NCBI RefSeq assembly: GCF_040881935.1
Contig: NZ_JBBECH010000017.1
Coordinates: forward strand, 83,583 to 147,582
Length of the DNA: 64,000 bases
From: Saccharospirillum sp040881935
GTDB lineage: Bacteria; Pseudomonadota; Gammaproteobacteria; Pseudomonadales; Natronospirillaceae
Direction: 5' to 3'
Part shown: piece by piece, positions 1-7,671 of the stretch
Layout: the number at the start of each line of letters is the position of its first letter
Numbering within the stretch: the first letter of the stretch is position 1
Made by a program: the position numbers and the translations under genes
Notes under the pieces: generated by a model
Told to the model about the DNA's origin: nothing
What the model saw: only the letters and a program-made list of their open reading frames with translations
Databases searched by the model: none

Positions 1-758
1 GCCCGGGCACCACCATAAATCATGATCGGAATTTCCAGCCCGGCGGCCAGACCCATCAGCAAACCGGGGGCAATGGTCATTAAATCCAGCACGTCCCGCA
101 CATACAACGGCATATAGACAATGTACATGGAGTTGGCGGCAAAGATGGCGATGGTCACCAGCATCAACCCCAGAACCCTGGGGTCGGTAACGGAGACTTT
201 ACCGGTCGACCCCGACAGCCGGGTATCTCTCATACCAGGCAGCATCAACAGCGTCAGGAAGAAGATCGCTGCGGTAATCATCATCAGGGTACGAAAGCCA
301 AGCAGGTCGAACAGCAGATAGGCCAGCGGTGGGCCGGCTATCCAGCTCATTGAAATGGTGGCCCGTAGCACCGACTGAAACAGCGCCGCCTGTTGCTCGT
401 TCACCTGCTCCCGCGCCAGTGCAAAGAGTTGTGGCTGGGCAGTCGACGACAAACCAAACCAGACCATCCCAACCACCACCAGCAGCGGATACCACTCAAC
501 CACACCCAACGCCACCGAGCCGAACATCGATACAATAACGGAAACGTAGAGAATCTTCATCCGGCTCATGCCAGCGTCGGAACGATGGGCCAGCCACTGA
601 CTGACGCCAATACCGGCCAGGGTATTGGCAACAAAAAACACCCCGATCCACAGCGGTTCAATACCCAAATTGATCGCCAGATGGGTACTCAACACCGGAA
701 ACACGGACGCACCGGCCGTCCCCAACAACAGACTCAACGCCAGCAGCCGCAATACCAT
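1..758 (-). CDS. SET-family sugar efflux transporter (MFS), 3' end outside window
   Basis: The reverse strand is open from about 758 to the window edge and encodes a hydrophobic MFS protein. Inner-membrane proton-driven efflux of sugars or analogues is the family role. It resembles E. coli SetA/SetB: an early GTAG helix, the TM2-3 loop LAHRSDAGMSRMK, and PQLFALAREQ followed by SVLRATISMSWIAGPPLAYLL, which closely follow the Set proteins. About 250 of the usual 390-400 residues are present; the C-terminal half lies beyond base 1. The ATG at 758 has no clear Shine-Dalgarno; a TTG at 785 preceded by GAGTG would add nine residues and is also possible. Substrate is unknown. Confidence 0.8.
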   Translation of the reverse strand, partial: MVLRLLALSLLLGTAGASVFPVLSTHLAINLGIEPLWIGVFFVANTLAGIGVSQWLAHRSDAGMSRMKILYVSVIVSMFGSVALGVVEWYPLLVVVGMVWFGLSSTAQPQLFALAREQVNEQQAALFQSVLRATISMSWIAGPPLAYLLFDLLGFRTLMMITAAIFFLTLLMLPGMRDTRLSGSTGKVSVTDPRVLGLMLVTIAIFAANSMYIVYMPLYVRDVLDLMTIAPGLLMGLAAGLEIPIMIYGGAR

Positions 759-834
759 CGGCTGTAACCAAAATGCTCTATTCAAAGTTCACACTCATTG
801 TCATCGTGGTTGAATTTAATGTTGCCAAGAGGTC

Positions 835-924
835 GTGGCAGGCACGAGGTATGACTATTAAGGGTCGCGGTGAACCCATCCATGGTGCGGACTACCCTCA
901 ATAGCCATACCTCGCACCCACCAC
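835..924 (+). repeat. Y-hairpin repeat, copy 1 (short form)
   Basis: A 31-nt left arm (835-865) pairs with a right arm (894-924) with six mismatches. All six are C/A on the plus strand, so they become G-U wobbles if the minus strand is transcribed, which is also the sense strand of both flanking genes. The core between the arms carries GAACCCATCCATGG, shared with the copies at 4317, 22348 and 54782. This copy lacks the second inner hairpin found in the others. Confidence 0.75.
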
Positions 925-974
925 TGAATCTGTGGAAAATTTTAATTAACAATCCAACTAACATACTTTGTACA

Positions 975-1012
975 CGACAAGAAACGGGCCTGGCATCCAC
1001 CAGACCCGCTTT
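975..1012 (-). terminator. Rho-independent terminator after the AKR gene
   Basis: Reading the minus strand out of the aldo/keto reductase that stops at 1032, CGGGTCTGG pairs with CCAGGCCCG (1008-1000 with 993-985) and is followed by TTTCTTG. On the plus strand the same stem is followed by CTTTTGTTTTT, so it could work in both directions. Confidence 0.6.
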
Positions 1013-1031
1013 TGTTTTTCTCTAAAAATCC

Positions 1032-2027
1032 TTACTGTCCGAAGCGCTCGGGGCCGGCCGGTTTGTTATCCAACACGGCATCAATACGCTCCATGACAGT
1101 CGCATCAAGTTTGTCCGTCACATCCATCGCTTTCAGGTTGTCTTCCAACTGACTCAACCGTGATGCACCGAGAATTACCGTGCTGACATTCGGGTTGTTC
1201 AAACACCAGGCCAGTGACAGATGCGTCAGGCTCAGGCCCAGCTCATCGGCAATCGGTTTCAGTTGACGCACTTTTTCCAGTCTCACTTTGCCGGCATCGC
1301 TGAGCAGGTTGTCTTTCAGCCACTCATAGCCGGGCAGGTTCATGCGGCTGTCGTCGGGAATGCCATCGAGGTATTTACCGGTCAGAATGCCCGAAGCCAG
1401 TGGCGACCAGATCGTAGTACCAAGACCGTATTGCTCGTAGATCGGCCGGTACTCACCTTCAACTTTGTCGCGGTTGAACATGTTGTACTGCGGTTGTTCC
1501 ATCGTCGGTGGCGTCAGGTGTTCCTGGCGGGCAATAGCGTGGGCTTCGGTGATCTGCTGTGCATTCCATTCCGAGGTGCCCCAATAGACAATTTTACCCT
1601 GCATCACCAATTGATGCATGGCACGTACGGTTTCTTCGATGGGGGTATCGACATCGGGACGATGACAGAAGAACAAGTCGAGGTAGTCGACTTTCAGACG
1701 ACGCAGCGCGGCATCGCACGCATCCCGCACGTGCTTGGCCGACAAGCCCAACTGAGTCGGCTTATCGCCACCCCAGAACACCTTGGAAGACACCGCAAAG
1801 GTATCACGCGGCAAGCCCAGTGCATTAATGGCATCGCCCATGATTTTTTCCGACTCACCGGCTTCATAACCTTCGGCGTTGTCGAAGAAGTTCACGCCAC
1901 TGTCGTAGGCGGTTTTCAGCAGGGTTTTGGCATCGTTCAAATCAACCTGTTTGCCAAAGGTCACCCAGGACCCTAAAGACAGGGCCGATACTTTTAGGCC
2001 GGAACGGCCAAGACGACGATATTCCAT
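1032..2027 (-). CDS. Aldo/keto reductase, Kv-beta-like
   Basis: A 331-residue NADPH-dependent cytosolic oxidoreductase of the aldo/keto reductase superfamily, which reduces carbonyls to alcohols on a TIM barrel. The catalytic tetrad is visible as Asp49, Tyr54 (DNAEGYEAGESE), Lys82 (SSKVFWGG) and His122 (FFCHRP). The pattern GRSGLKVSALSLGSWVTFG and the FNR...E stretch are typical of the Kv-channel-beta/YghZ-like branch. The ATG at 2027 is chosen because AGGAG lies five bases upstream; an open frame extends seven codons further without a better site. It is the last of three reductases on this strand but is separated from the next by 261 bp with strong hairpins, so it may have its own promoter. 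Substrate unknown. Confidence 0.88.
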   Translation of the reverse strand: MEYRRLGRSGLKVSALSLGSWVTFGKQVDLNDAKTLLKTAYDSGVNFFDNAEGYEAGESEKIMGDAINALGLPRDTFAVSSKVFWGGDKPTQLGLSAKHVRDACDAALRRLKVDYLDLFFCHRPDVDTPIEETVRAMHQLVMQGKIVYWGTSEWNAQQITEAHAIARQEHLTPPTMEQPQYNMFNRDKVEGEYRPIYEQYGLGTTIWSPLASGILTGKYLDGIPDDSRMNLPGYEWLKDNLLSDAGKVRLEKVRQLKPIADELGLSLTHLSLAWCLNNPNVSTVILGASRLSQLEDNLKAMDVTDKLDATVMERIDAVLDNKPAGPERFGQ

Positions 2028-2151
2028 GATGACTCCTATACGACTCAAGGTCGTTTAAAAAGTGATTGATTGCGCTTTTAGCTAAAAAATGTGACATCCA
2101 AACAAGACGTTCGACCCAAAACTCAGGGCTGTGCGGGAGTTTCATGGAACA

Positions 2152-2207
2152 GCGGGCAGGACGCCCGCGCCCCTGTCAGCGACACAGGGATGTGTCTCTG
2201 ACAGGGG
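2152..2207. repeat. Two strong hairpins between AKR genes, possible relative of the Y-hairpin repeat
   Basis: GCGGGC/GCCCGC (2152-2168) is followed by a 10-bp stem CCCCTGTCAG (2170-2179) with CTGACAGGGG (2198-2207). Nested inside is GACACA-GGGA-TGTGTC. Read on the other strand the tip is CA-TCCC-TG, the same cap as the inner hairpin of the dispersed Y elements, but the GGTCGGCG core is missing. No T-run follows, so it is a poor intrinsic terminator. It lies between two same-strand reductase genes and could affect mRNA processing. Confidence 0.5.
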
Positions 2208-2288
2208 TGGAATGAAGCTCACCCTCAGCCCGAGCGATTGGCAAAAAAGCAAACGCTGAACGTCGGGCCAGTGGCACCCTACGAAACC

Positions 2289-3230
2289 TTACCAGGGAAG
2301 CAAATGGGTGCCCTTGTCAGTGAAACCATCCCAGAACGTTTCCAGTCGCGCCCGGTCGGCAGCCGACAGTCGCTGGCCAGTGGCCCCGAAGTTGGCGCCC
2401 AGTTGGGCCTGGGAACGAATGCCCGGAATCACACTGGAGACTTCATCGTAACTGAGCAAATAGGCCAGTGACTGCTGCGCCAGGTTGCGTTCTGCAGTGG
2501 GCAACCAAACCAGTTGCTCAACCAGCGACGCCCGCTGCTCAACATCCGCCTGGCTCCAGCGCTTGCGCACACCATCGAAAACGGTTTGGGCATTGTATTT
2601 GCCACCGAGCCAGCCGCTGTCCAGCGGTACCTTGGTGATGACGCCAACGTCGTTGGCGCGAACCTGATCGAAGGCGAGCCGAACATCCTGATGCAATGCA
2701 TTAAACAGCAGCTCTAGCACCTGGGCATCTGTCGTCTCCAGGGTTTCGCGCACTTCAAAGGCGTAGTCGGTGCTGGCACCGTAAAAGCGGACCTTGCCCT
2801 CGGTCTGTGCTTTTTTCATCGCTTCCCAGATCGGGTGCTCACCGTTCAACACTTCCAAAGGCGGGCTGTGCACCAGCACGACGTCCAGATAGTCGGTCTT
2901 CAATCGCTCCAGCGAACCGTGCAGACTTTCCTGAAACGCCTCGGCACTGTAGTCGGTACCGCCTTCGGGTTTGTGACCGAATTTACTGACCAGCACCACG
3001 CTCTGGCGCACACCGCGCAGCGTTTCGCCCAACAAACGTTCGCTGTTGGTTTTAGCGTAATTCGGCGCGGTGTCGAACAGGTTACAGCCTTTATCCAGCG
3101 CCTCGGCAACGAGCTGGTGCGCGGTGGTATCATCCATACCGCCCCATTGATCGTTGTTGCCCAACTGCCAGGCGCCAAAACCAATGTCGGATACCTTCAG
3201 TTCGGTTTTGCCCAGTCGCCGATAGTGCAT
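2289..3230 (-). CDS. Aldo/keto reductase
   Basis: A 313-residue aldo/keto reductase with the tetrad Asp53, Tyr58 (LFDTAPNYAKTNSE), Lys83 (LVSKFGHK) and His121 (VLVHSPP). C-terminal SVIPGIRSQAQLGANF is the usual NADPH 2'-phosphate-binding region. Its ATG overlaps the stop of the upstream reductase by one base (TGATG at 3232-3228), which implies translational coupling. It differs clearly from both neighbours in sequence, so the tandem is not a recent duplication. Substrate unknown; carbonyl or aldehyde detoxification is a guess. Confidence 0.87.
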   Translation of the reverse strand: MHYRRLGKTELKVSDIGFGAWQLGNNDQWGGMDDTTAHQLVAEALDKGCNLFDTAPNYAKTNSERLLGETLRGVRQSVVLVSKFGHKPEGGTDYSAEAFQESLHGSLERLKTDYLDVVLVHSPPLEVLNGEHPIWEAMKKAQTEGKVRFYGASTDYAFEVRETLETTDAQVLELLFNALHQDVRLAFDQVRANDVGVITKVPLDSGWLGGKYNAQTVFDGVRKRWSQADVEQRASLVEQLVWLPTAERNLAQQSLAYLLSYDEVSSVIPGIRSQAQLGANFGATGQRLSAADRARLETFWDGFTDKGTHLLPW

Positions 3231-4225
3231 CAGATCTCTCCCCGAATATGCTGACGCACCCGGTCGTGATAAAAATGAGACAGATGGGTGTGCAATTCGT
3301 TGTCGAGTGATGGCAGGGTAGAAACCGCTGCATTATCGGCAATCTGTTCGGGTCGGCTTGCACCGGTGATTACACTGCTGACGCCTTGTTGATCCAGCAA
3401 CCAGCGTAACGACATCTGCGCCAGTGTCATGCCTTCCGGCACCAGGCTTTTCAGTTCATCTGCCAATGCCACCCCTGTTTTGTAGGGCAGACCAGCGAAA
3501 GTCTCGCCGACAAAGAAGGCATCGCCATCCTGATTGAAATTGCGATGATCTTCCTTGGCAAACTCATGATCAGCCGTCATCTTCCCGGACAACAGTCCGC
3601 TCGCCAGGCCGAGACGGACAATCACGCCAACCTCTTTCTGATGCGCCAGCGGCAGAATGGATTCGGCCATGTCCTGGCGCAACAAGTTCACGATCAATTG
3701 CAGTGAGGCGACGTCCGTATTTTCCAGGCAATAGCGGGCATCGTCACAGGTTTCAACACTGGCCCCAAACTGGCGGATCAGACCCGCCTGTTTGAACTCA
3801 GCAAGCCATTCAAACACCTCACCGCGCTTGATCTCACTGATCGGAATGCAATGCAGTTGCACCATATCGAGCTGCTCGACCTGCAGACGTTCACGCGATG
3901 CCTCGACAGCCGCTTTCAGCCGCTCCCGGCTATAGCCATCCGGATACAGTTCCGGTGTGCGGCCCGCCTTGGTGACAATGATGCGTTTGGTCTCGGGATG
4001 GGCTTTGTTGAACTCGCCAATAATGCGTTCACTCTCACCACCGCCATACACATCGGCGGTATCCCAAAAGGTAACGCCGTTGTCGCTGGCCGCCTGCAAG
4101 ACAGACTCAGCCTGACCGGCAGGCAAAGCGCCCCAGTCGCCACCCAGTTGCCAGCAACCCAGGCCGATTTCAGATACGGAATACCCGGTTTTACCGAGTG
4201 GTCTGTGTTGAACAATCTGGCTCAT
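3230..4225 (-). CDS. Aldo/keto reductase, first gene of the reductase operon
   Basis: A 331-residue aldo/keto reductase with Asp55, Tyr60 (WDTADVYGGGESE), Lys86 (IVTKAGRT) and His125 (VQLHCIP) as the catalytic tetrad, and SSVITGASRPEQI near the C terminus for cofactor binding. It begins the minus-strand unit and faces away from a LysR regulator at 4609. The 383-bp divergent gap holds a Y-hairpin repeat and probably the shared promoters. The start ATG at 4225 is preceded by AGGAGCA (CCAGGAGCAGACT). By the usual LysR logic the neighbour is a candidate regulator of these reductases; this is inferred from arrangement only. Confidence 0.87.
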   Translation of the reverse strand: MSQIVQHRPLGKTGYSVSEIGLGCWQLGGDWGALPAGQAESVLQAASDNGVTFWDTADVYGGGESERIIGEFNKAHPETKRIIVTKAGRTPELYPDGYSRERLKAAVEASRERLQVEQLDMVQLHCIPISEIKRGEVFEWLAEFKQAGLIRQFGASVETCDDARYCLENTDVASLQLIVNLLRQDMAESILPLAHQKEVGVIVRLGLASGLLSGKMTADHEFAKEDHRNFNQDGDAFFVGETFAGLPYKTGVALADELKSLVPEGMTLAQMSLRWLLDQQGVSSVITGASRPEQIADNAAVSTLPSLDNELHTHLSHFYHDRVRQHIRGEI

Positions 4226-4316
4226 AGTCTGCTCCTGGTCATTACGTGGAAATGGTTTGCTTAGGTGCCAGCTATGTCAAAAACGGAGTTTAGGTACCCT
4301 TTGGTGGCTGAGATAC

Positions 4317-4500
4317 GTGCCAGCTACCGGGTAGGCCTGTTCGGGGTCGGCGTAAACCCGTCCATGGGGCCTAGGCTTCGGGATATGAATCCCATCCCTG
4401 GGATTCACCCTTCGGGCTCGCTGTGCTCTTGCTAAAACGCTCCAGGCGTTTTAGTCCATGCCTCAGACTTCCCCGAACAGGCCTACCCGGCCGCCGTCAC
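4317..4500 (+). repeat. Y-hairpin repeat, copy 2 (long form)
   Basis: The left arm 4317-4346 and right arm 4471-4500 are both 30 nt and pair with four mismatches, all in the outer third. The core starts GGTCGGCGTAAACCCGTCC and includes the hairpin CCCG-TCCA-TGGG, then an 8-bp hairpin GAATCCCA-TCCC-TGGGATTC. It carries an extra segment with AAAACGC-TCCAG-GCGTTTT, making it about 70 nt longer than copies 3 and 4. It lies in the divergent region between the reductase operon and the LysR gene. Confidence 0.78.
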
Positions 4501-4608
4501 TTGGTCCAACGCTAGCTATGCACTAAAAAATATTCGAACCAGTATAGTTGCTATCATTCCAGTTATAATCCTGCAAAAATTAACCTTATTCGTTAATGAG
4601 ACTAACCA

Positions 4609-5502
4609 ATGGATCGTTTTTCCGAAATTGAAGCCTTTCTTGCTGTCTGTGATGCCGGGAGTTTTACCCGGGCGGCGGAGAAGCTGTCGATATCGCGCGG
4701 GCGCATCAGTCAGCGTGTTGCCGAGCTGGAAACCCGGCTGGGGATTACCTTGCTGCATCGCACGACCCGGAGTGTTTCACTCACCCCCGAAGGTGAGCAC
4801 TTTCGGCTGCGTACCCAGTCGAGTCTGAACCAGATTGATGCGGCCGAGCACAGCCTGAAGATGATGGCCGACCGACTGTCGGGTCCGGTACGCATCAACT
4901 CGGTGGGTGGCATTCTGGGCGAGCACTATCTGGCGCGCATGCTGACCGAAGTGGCCGCACAGCATCCGCAATTGCAGTTTCAGATCGATTTCAGCAGCGC
5001 CCGCGTCGACCCCAACCAGGACCCGGTCGATCTGGTGTTACGCGGCGGTGATGACCCTGGGAGCGGTGTCGCCGCCGAACAGGTCGGACGTCTGCGCTTG
5101 ATGCTCTGTGCCAGCCCCCGTTATCTGAACCAGCACGGGTTTCCGCGTCACCCCGGCGAGCTGGGTGACTTCAACTGCATCACCGGCACGCCTAAATCCT
5201 GGCAGTTTCGGCGAGGAAATGACCATCACCTACATTACCCCCAGGGCAGCTGGCATGCGCCCAGCAGCCAGGCTCAATTACTGGCGGCCGAACAGGGTCT
5301 GGGCATTGCCCGGTTATCAAATCTGGTGTTAAGGGAACCCTTGCAGCAGGGTCGTCTGGTGCAGGTTATGCCAGATTGGGAGATTGAGAATACCTCACTC
5401 TGGCTGGTCTGGGCGCAGCGCAGTGAATTGCCTAAGCGAGTCGCCGTGGTCCGCGACCATCTGATTCGTCGGTTTCACAGTTTCGATCTTGGCGCTATAT
5501 GA
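4609..5502 (+). CDS. LysR-family transcriptional regulator
   Basis: A 297-residue regulator. Residues 1-60 form the winged helix-turn-helix (FSEIEAFLAVCDAGSFTRAA, then KLSISRGRISQRVAELE and LHRTTRSVSLTPEGE), and residues about 90-295 form the effector-binding periplasmic-protein-like domain. Such proteins bind as tetramers to T-N11-A sites and usually control a divergent gene; here that is the triple aldo/keto reductase unit. The HTH and SGPVRINSVGGILGEHYLARML resemble the AaeR/DsdC-like CrgA group often linked to oxidoreductases. Effector unknown. Confidence 0.9.
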   Translation: MDRFSEIEAFLAVCDAGSFTRAAEKLSISRGRISQRVAELETRLGITLLHRTTRSVSLTPEGEHFRLRTQSSLNQIDAAEHSLKMMADRLSGPVRINSVGGILGEHYLARMLTEVAAQHPQLQFQIDFSSARVDPNQDPVDLVLRGGDDPGSGVAAEQVGRLRLMLCASPRYLNQHGFPRHPGELGDFNCITGTPKSWQFRRGNDHHLHYPQGSWHAPSSQAQLLAAEQGLGIARLSNLVLREPLQQGRLVQVMPDWEIENTSLWLVWAQRSELPKRVAVVRDHLIRRFHSFDLGAI

Positions 5503-5588
5503 TGACCAGGTTCTCATCTGCCAACGCCGCCGGTGGCTGCCTCCCAGAGCTATGATACACTGATCAGGATAAACATGAGGAGTTACCC

Positions 5589-6200
5589 ATGCACCTGCCG
5601 CTTCGTTTCAGCTTGCCACTGGCTGCCCTGGTTATTCACCCAATGGCGTGGGCCGACCCCGGCGCACTGGACCGATTCGATTGTCACAATGACGCCATTA
5701 CCGGCGAATACCATTGTCATGGCGAAGACGCACTGGCCGATCTCGGCGGCTTTGCCATCGGTACGGGCGCTCGATCCTCGGTCTGGGTTTTTACTGATGA
5801 CAGCACTTACGAGGCATTCGTTGGACCCTCGATCGATATTGAAGCCGGACTGGGTGCTTTCGCTTTCCAAGGCAGCTATCACTATAAACAGCTAGTAACA
5901 GACAGCGCAGACATCTATTTGGTCGGATGGGACATTGGGGCCAAAATCGGTCGGGGGGTGGCTCGATATGGTTCTAAGTACTACGGTAGCCTCGGTTATT
6001 TTACGGAATCCGCACAGCAAGAGGGAACGGAAAACGTAAGTATAAGTGGCTTCTATTTTGGGGCTGGTGGGGGCTACAACTGGGACGAGTTTGGTCTCGA
6101 TGTACAAGCAGACTGGCACCTGAGTGATGGGTACTCAGACTTTGCAGGTAGCGATGTGCAAACCCTATCCATTCGCACGGTCCTAAGTTATCGCTTCTGA
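5589..6200 (+). CDS. Secreted protein: CH/YHCH motif plus outer-membrane beta-barrel
   Basis: A 203-residue protein I do not recognise as a named gene. Residues 1-23 are a signal peptide ending AMAWA or similar. The mature N terminus carries DRFDCHNDAITGEYHCHGED, a CH-x8-YHCH pattern seen as a short metal-binding-like module in other secreted proteins. The rest (about 55-203) alternates polar and aromatic residues in strands and ends in Phe (TVLSYRF), as expected of an eight-stranded outer-membrane barrel. GAGGGYNWDEFGLDVQADW resembles the last strands of OmpA/OmpW-like small barrels. A Shine-Dalgarno GAGG (ATGAGGAGTTACCC) precedes the ATG. Possible metal-related role is inference. Confidence 0.7.
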   Translation: MHLPLRFSLPLAALVIHPMAWADPGALDRFDCHNDAITGEYHCHGEDALADLGGFAIGTGARSSVWVFTDDSTYEAFVGPSIDIEAGLGAFAFQGSYHYKQLVTDSADIYLVGWDIGAKIGRGVARYGSKYYGSLGYFTESAQQEGTENVSISGFYFGAGGGYNWDEFGLDVQADWHLSDGYSDFAGSDVQTLSIRTVLSYRF

Positions 6201-6267
6201 CCCGTCCGCCGCCCCCTCTCTAACTCTCTCCACAGGGTGGAGAAAGGTCGGTTACGTTCGGTGGTGG

Positions 6268-6969
6268 CTATTGCAAACAACAATGCTTGTATTTCTTACC
6301 ACTGCCACAGGGGCAGGGGTCATTGCGACCGACCGACGCGCGGGGCTCTGCTGCCGACTGAGCAACGGCTCCGACCGAAATAGACAGTCGCGAAAACAGA
6401 TCTGCCGCCTTGGGAAACTGACCGAGAATCTGGTCAGCCAATTGCTCGGGGCGAAGCGGTGACGTGCGTTGGGCAATAAACTCCCGTGCTTTATCCGGTG
6501 CGGCAAAAAAGCTAAGCGCGAAATACAGGCTATCGAGCTCTGAACGCAATTCCGCCGGTACCAACGTCAACCACAACGGCCGGGCATGAACGAAGCCAGC
6601 TTCAAAGCCGAGACTCCAGTCGTTCATCCGGTGACCGGGCTTGATCTGATTAACCGCATCCATACCGGCGGTATCCGGTATCGGGTAATCCTGTTTCTCA
6701 CAAGCCTGTTCAATGTGGCGCTGCAACGAGAGCACCGCATTCAGGGCCTTCGAGGCCGGTTCGATATGCCCGAAAAGCGGCAACACATCGCCGAGCCAAT
6801 CGCTGGCAGAAACCGGCACCGGTGCCTGGCTGATGGCAAAGAAAAACCCGTTTAGTCCGTCCAGACTCGGCGGAACCGGCCCCTCGGCGTTTTCCGCAGG
6901 CAGATTGGCCACTACCCAGTCGCGGGCATCCTGATAACTCAGGCTTTTGATATCGAGTGATTCAGTCAT
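6268..6969 (-). CDS. UPF0149/YecA-like protein with C-terminal SEC-C zinc motif
   Basis: A 233-residue protein of the UPF0149 (YecA/YgfB) helical family, ending in a SEC-C motif RNDPCPCGSGKKYKHCC that binds zinc as in the SecA tail. The ATG at 6969 starts MTESLD and overlaps the end of the upstream DUF1244 gene by eight bases, so the two are probably coupled; longer in-frame starts would lie deep inside that gene. Cytosolic; the family's function is unclear, though YecA binds SecA/ribosome-associated partners. The N-terminal helices (LSYQDARDWVVANLP...SLDGLNGFFFAI) match the family layout. Confidence 0.85.
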   Translation of the reverse strand: MTESLDIKSLSYQDARDWVVANLPAENAEGPVPPSLDGLNGFFFAISQAPVPVSASDWLGDVLPLFGHIEPASKALNAVLSLQRHIEQACEKQDYPIPDTAGMDAVNQIKPGHRMNDWSLGFEAGFVHARPLWLTLVPAELRSELDSLYFALSFFAAPDKAREFIAQRTSPLRPEQLADQILGQFPKAADLFSRLSISVGAVAQSAAEPRASVGRNDPCPCGSGKKYKHCCLQ

Positions 6970-7258
6970 GCTTCGCCTGCTTTGAAAAAGCGCTCTGTTG
7001 AGCATCGCTGGCTTCGGTCTGGTATTTGGTTTTCCATTGCTCGTAGGGCATGCCATAGACGATCTCGCGAGCGCTGTCTTTATCGATATCGACGCCCTGC
7101 TCCTGCGCCGCTTCCTGATACCAGCGCGACAGGCAATTGCGACAAAAACCCGCCAGATTCATCATATCGATGTTTTGCACATCGGTGCGTTCCTGTAAAT
7201 GCTGCACTAAACGGCGAAACGCCGCTGCTTCAAGTTCAGTCTTGGTTGGGTCTTGCAT
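6962..7258 (-). CDS. DUF1244 family protein
   Basis: A 98-residue protein matching DUF1244: AAAFRRLVQHLQERTDVQNI, NLAGFCRNCLSRWYQEAA and YGMPYEQWKTKYQTEAS are the family's signature stretches. It contains the conserved CRNC pair and is small, soluble and helical. No biochemical function is established that I know of. It sits 11 bp after the SUI1-like gene and overlaps the SEC-C protein gene by eight bases, so it is the middle gene of a short operon. An SD GGAG precedes the ATG by about ten bases. Confidence 0.88.
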   Translation of the reverse strand: MQDPTKTELEAAAFRRLVQHLQERTDVQNIDMMNLAGFCRNCLSRWYQEAAQEQGVDIDKDSAREIVYGMPYEQWKTKYQTEASDAQQSAFSKQAKHD

Positions 7259-7269
7259 GGGGAATGCTC

Positions 7270-7611
7270 CTAGCCACCGGCTCGTTTAACGGTGTAGCCC
7301 TGCTGGCTTAACTCGGTCACCAGCAGATCGCGCTGGTCACCCTGTATCTCGATCACACCGTCTTTGACGGTCCCGCCCGTGCCACACTTGGCTTTCAGTT
7401 TTTTGGCCAGGGCTTTCAGGTCTTTTTCCGCCAGCGAAATGCCGCGAATCAGGGTTACGCCTTTGCCTTTGCGTCCCTTGGTCTCGCGGCTGATGCGAAC
7501 AATGCCATCGCCCTCGGGAATTGCATCCTGGGCGTTGCACTGGCACTGATTCCGGGGTTGCTGGCAGTCCGGGCAGGTGCGCCCCGATTCGGTGCTGTAT
7601 ACCAGAGCCAT
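7270..7611 (-). CDS. yciH: SUI1/eIF1-like translation factor YciH
   Basis: A 113-residue protein with an N-terminal zinc-ribbon-like CPDCQQPRNQCQC (residues 13-25) and the SUI1 fold after it: RETKGRKGKGVTLIRGI, AKKLKAKCGTGGTVKDGVIEI and a closing QGYTVKRAGG. YciH is the bacterial homologue of eukaryotic eIF1 and is thought to influence the fidelity of initiation-complex formation on the 30S subunit. Length and motifs fit the family closely. It is upstream of the DUF1244 and SEC-C genes, with which it is likely co-transcribed. Confidence 0.93.
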   Translation of the reverse strand: MALVYSTESGRTCPDCQQPRNQCQCNAQDAIPEGDGIVRISRETKGRKGKGVTLIRGISLAEKDLKALAKKLKAKCGTGGTVKDGVIEIQGDQRDLLVTELSQQGYTVKRAGG

Positions 7612-7671
7612 GATAGCCTCTTCAACGGGTTCAAAATCTCTGCCCAGTTTACCATAGCCACCGCCTGAAAC

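Noticed and set aside
1221..1976. Open frame of 251 codons antisense to the first aldo/keto reductase
   Set aside because: Shadow of the reductase; no ribosome-binding site or family motif.
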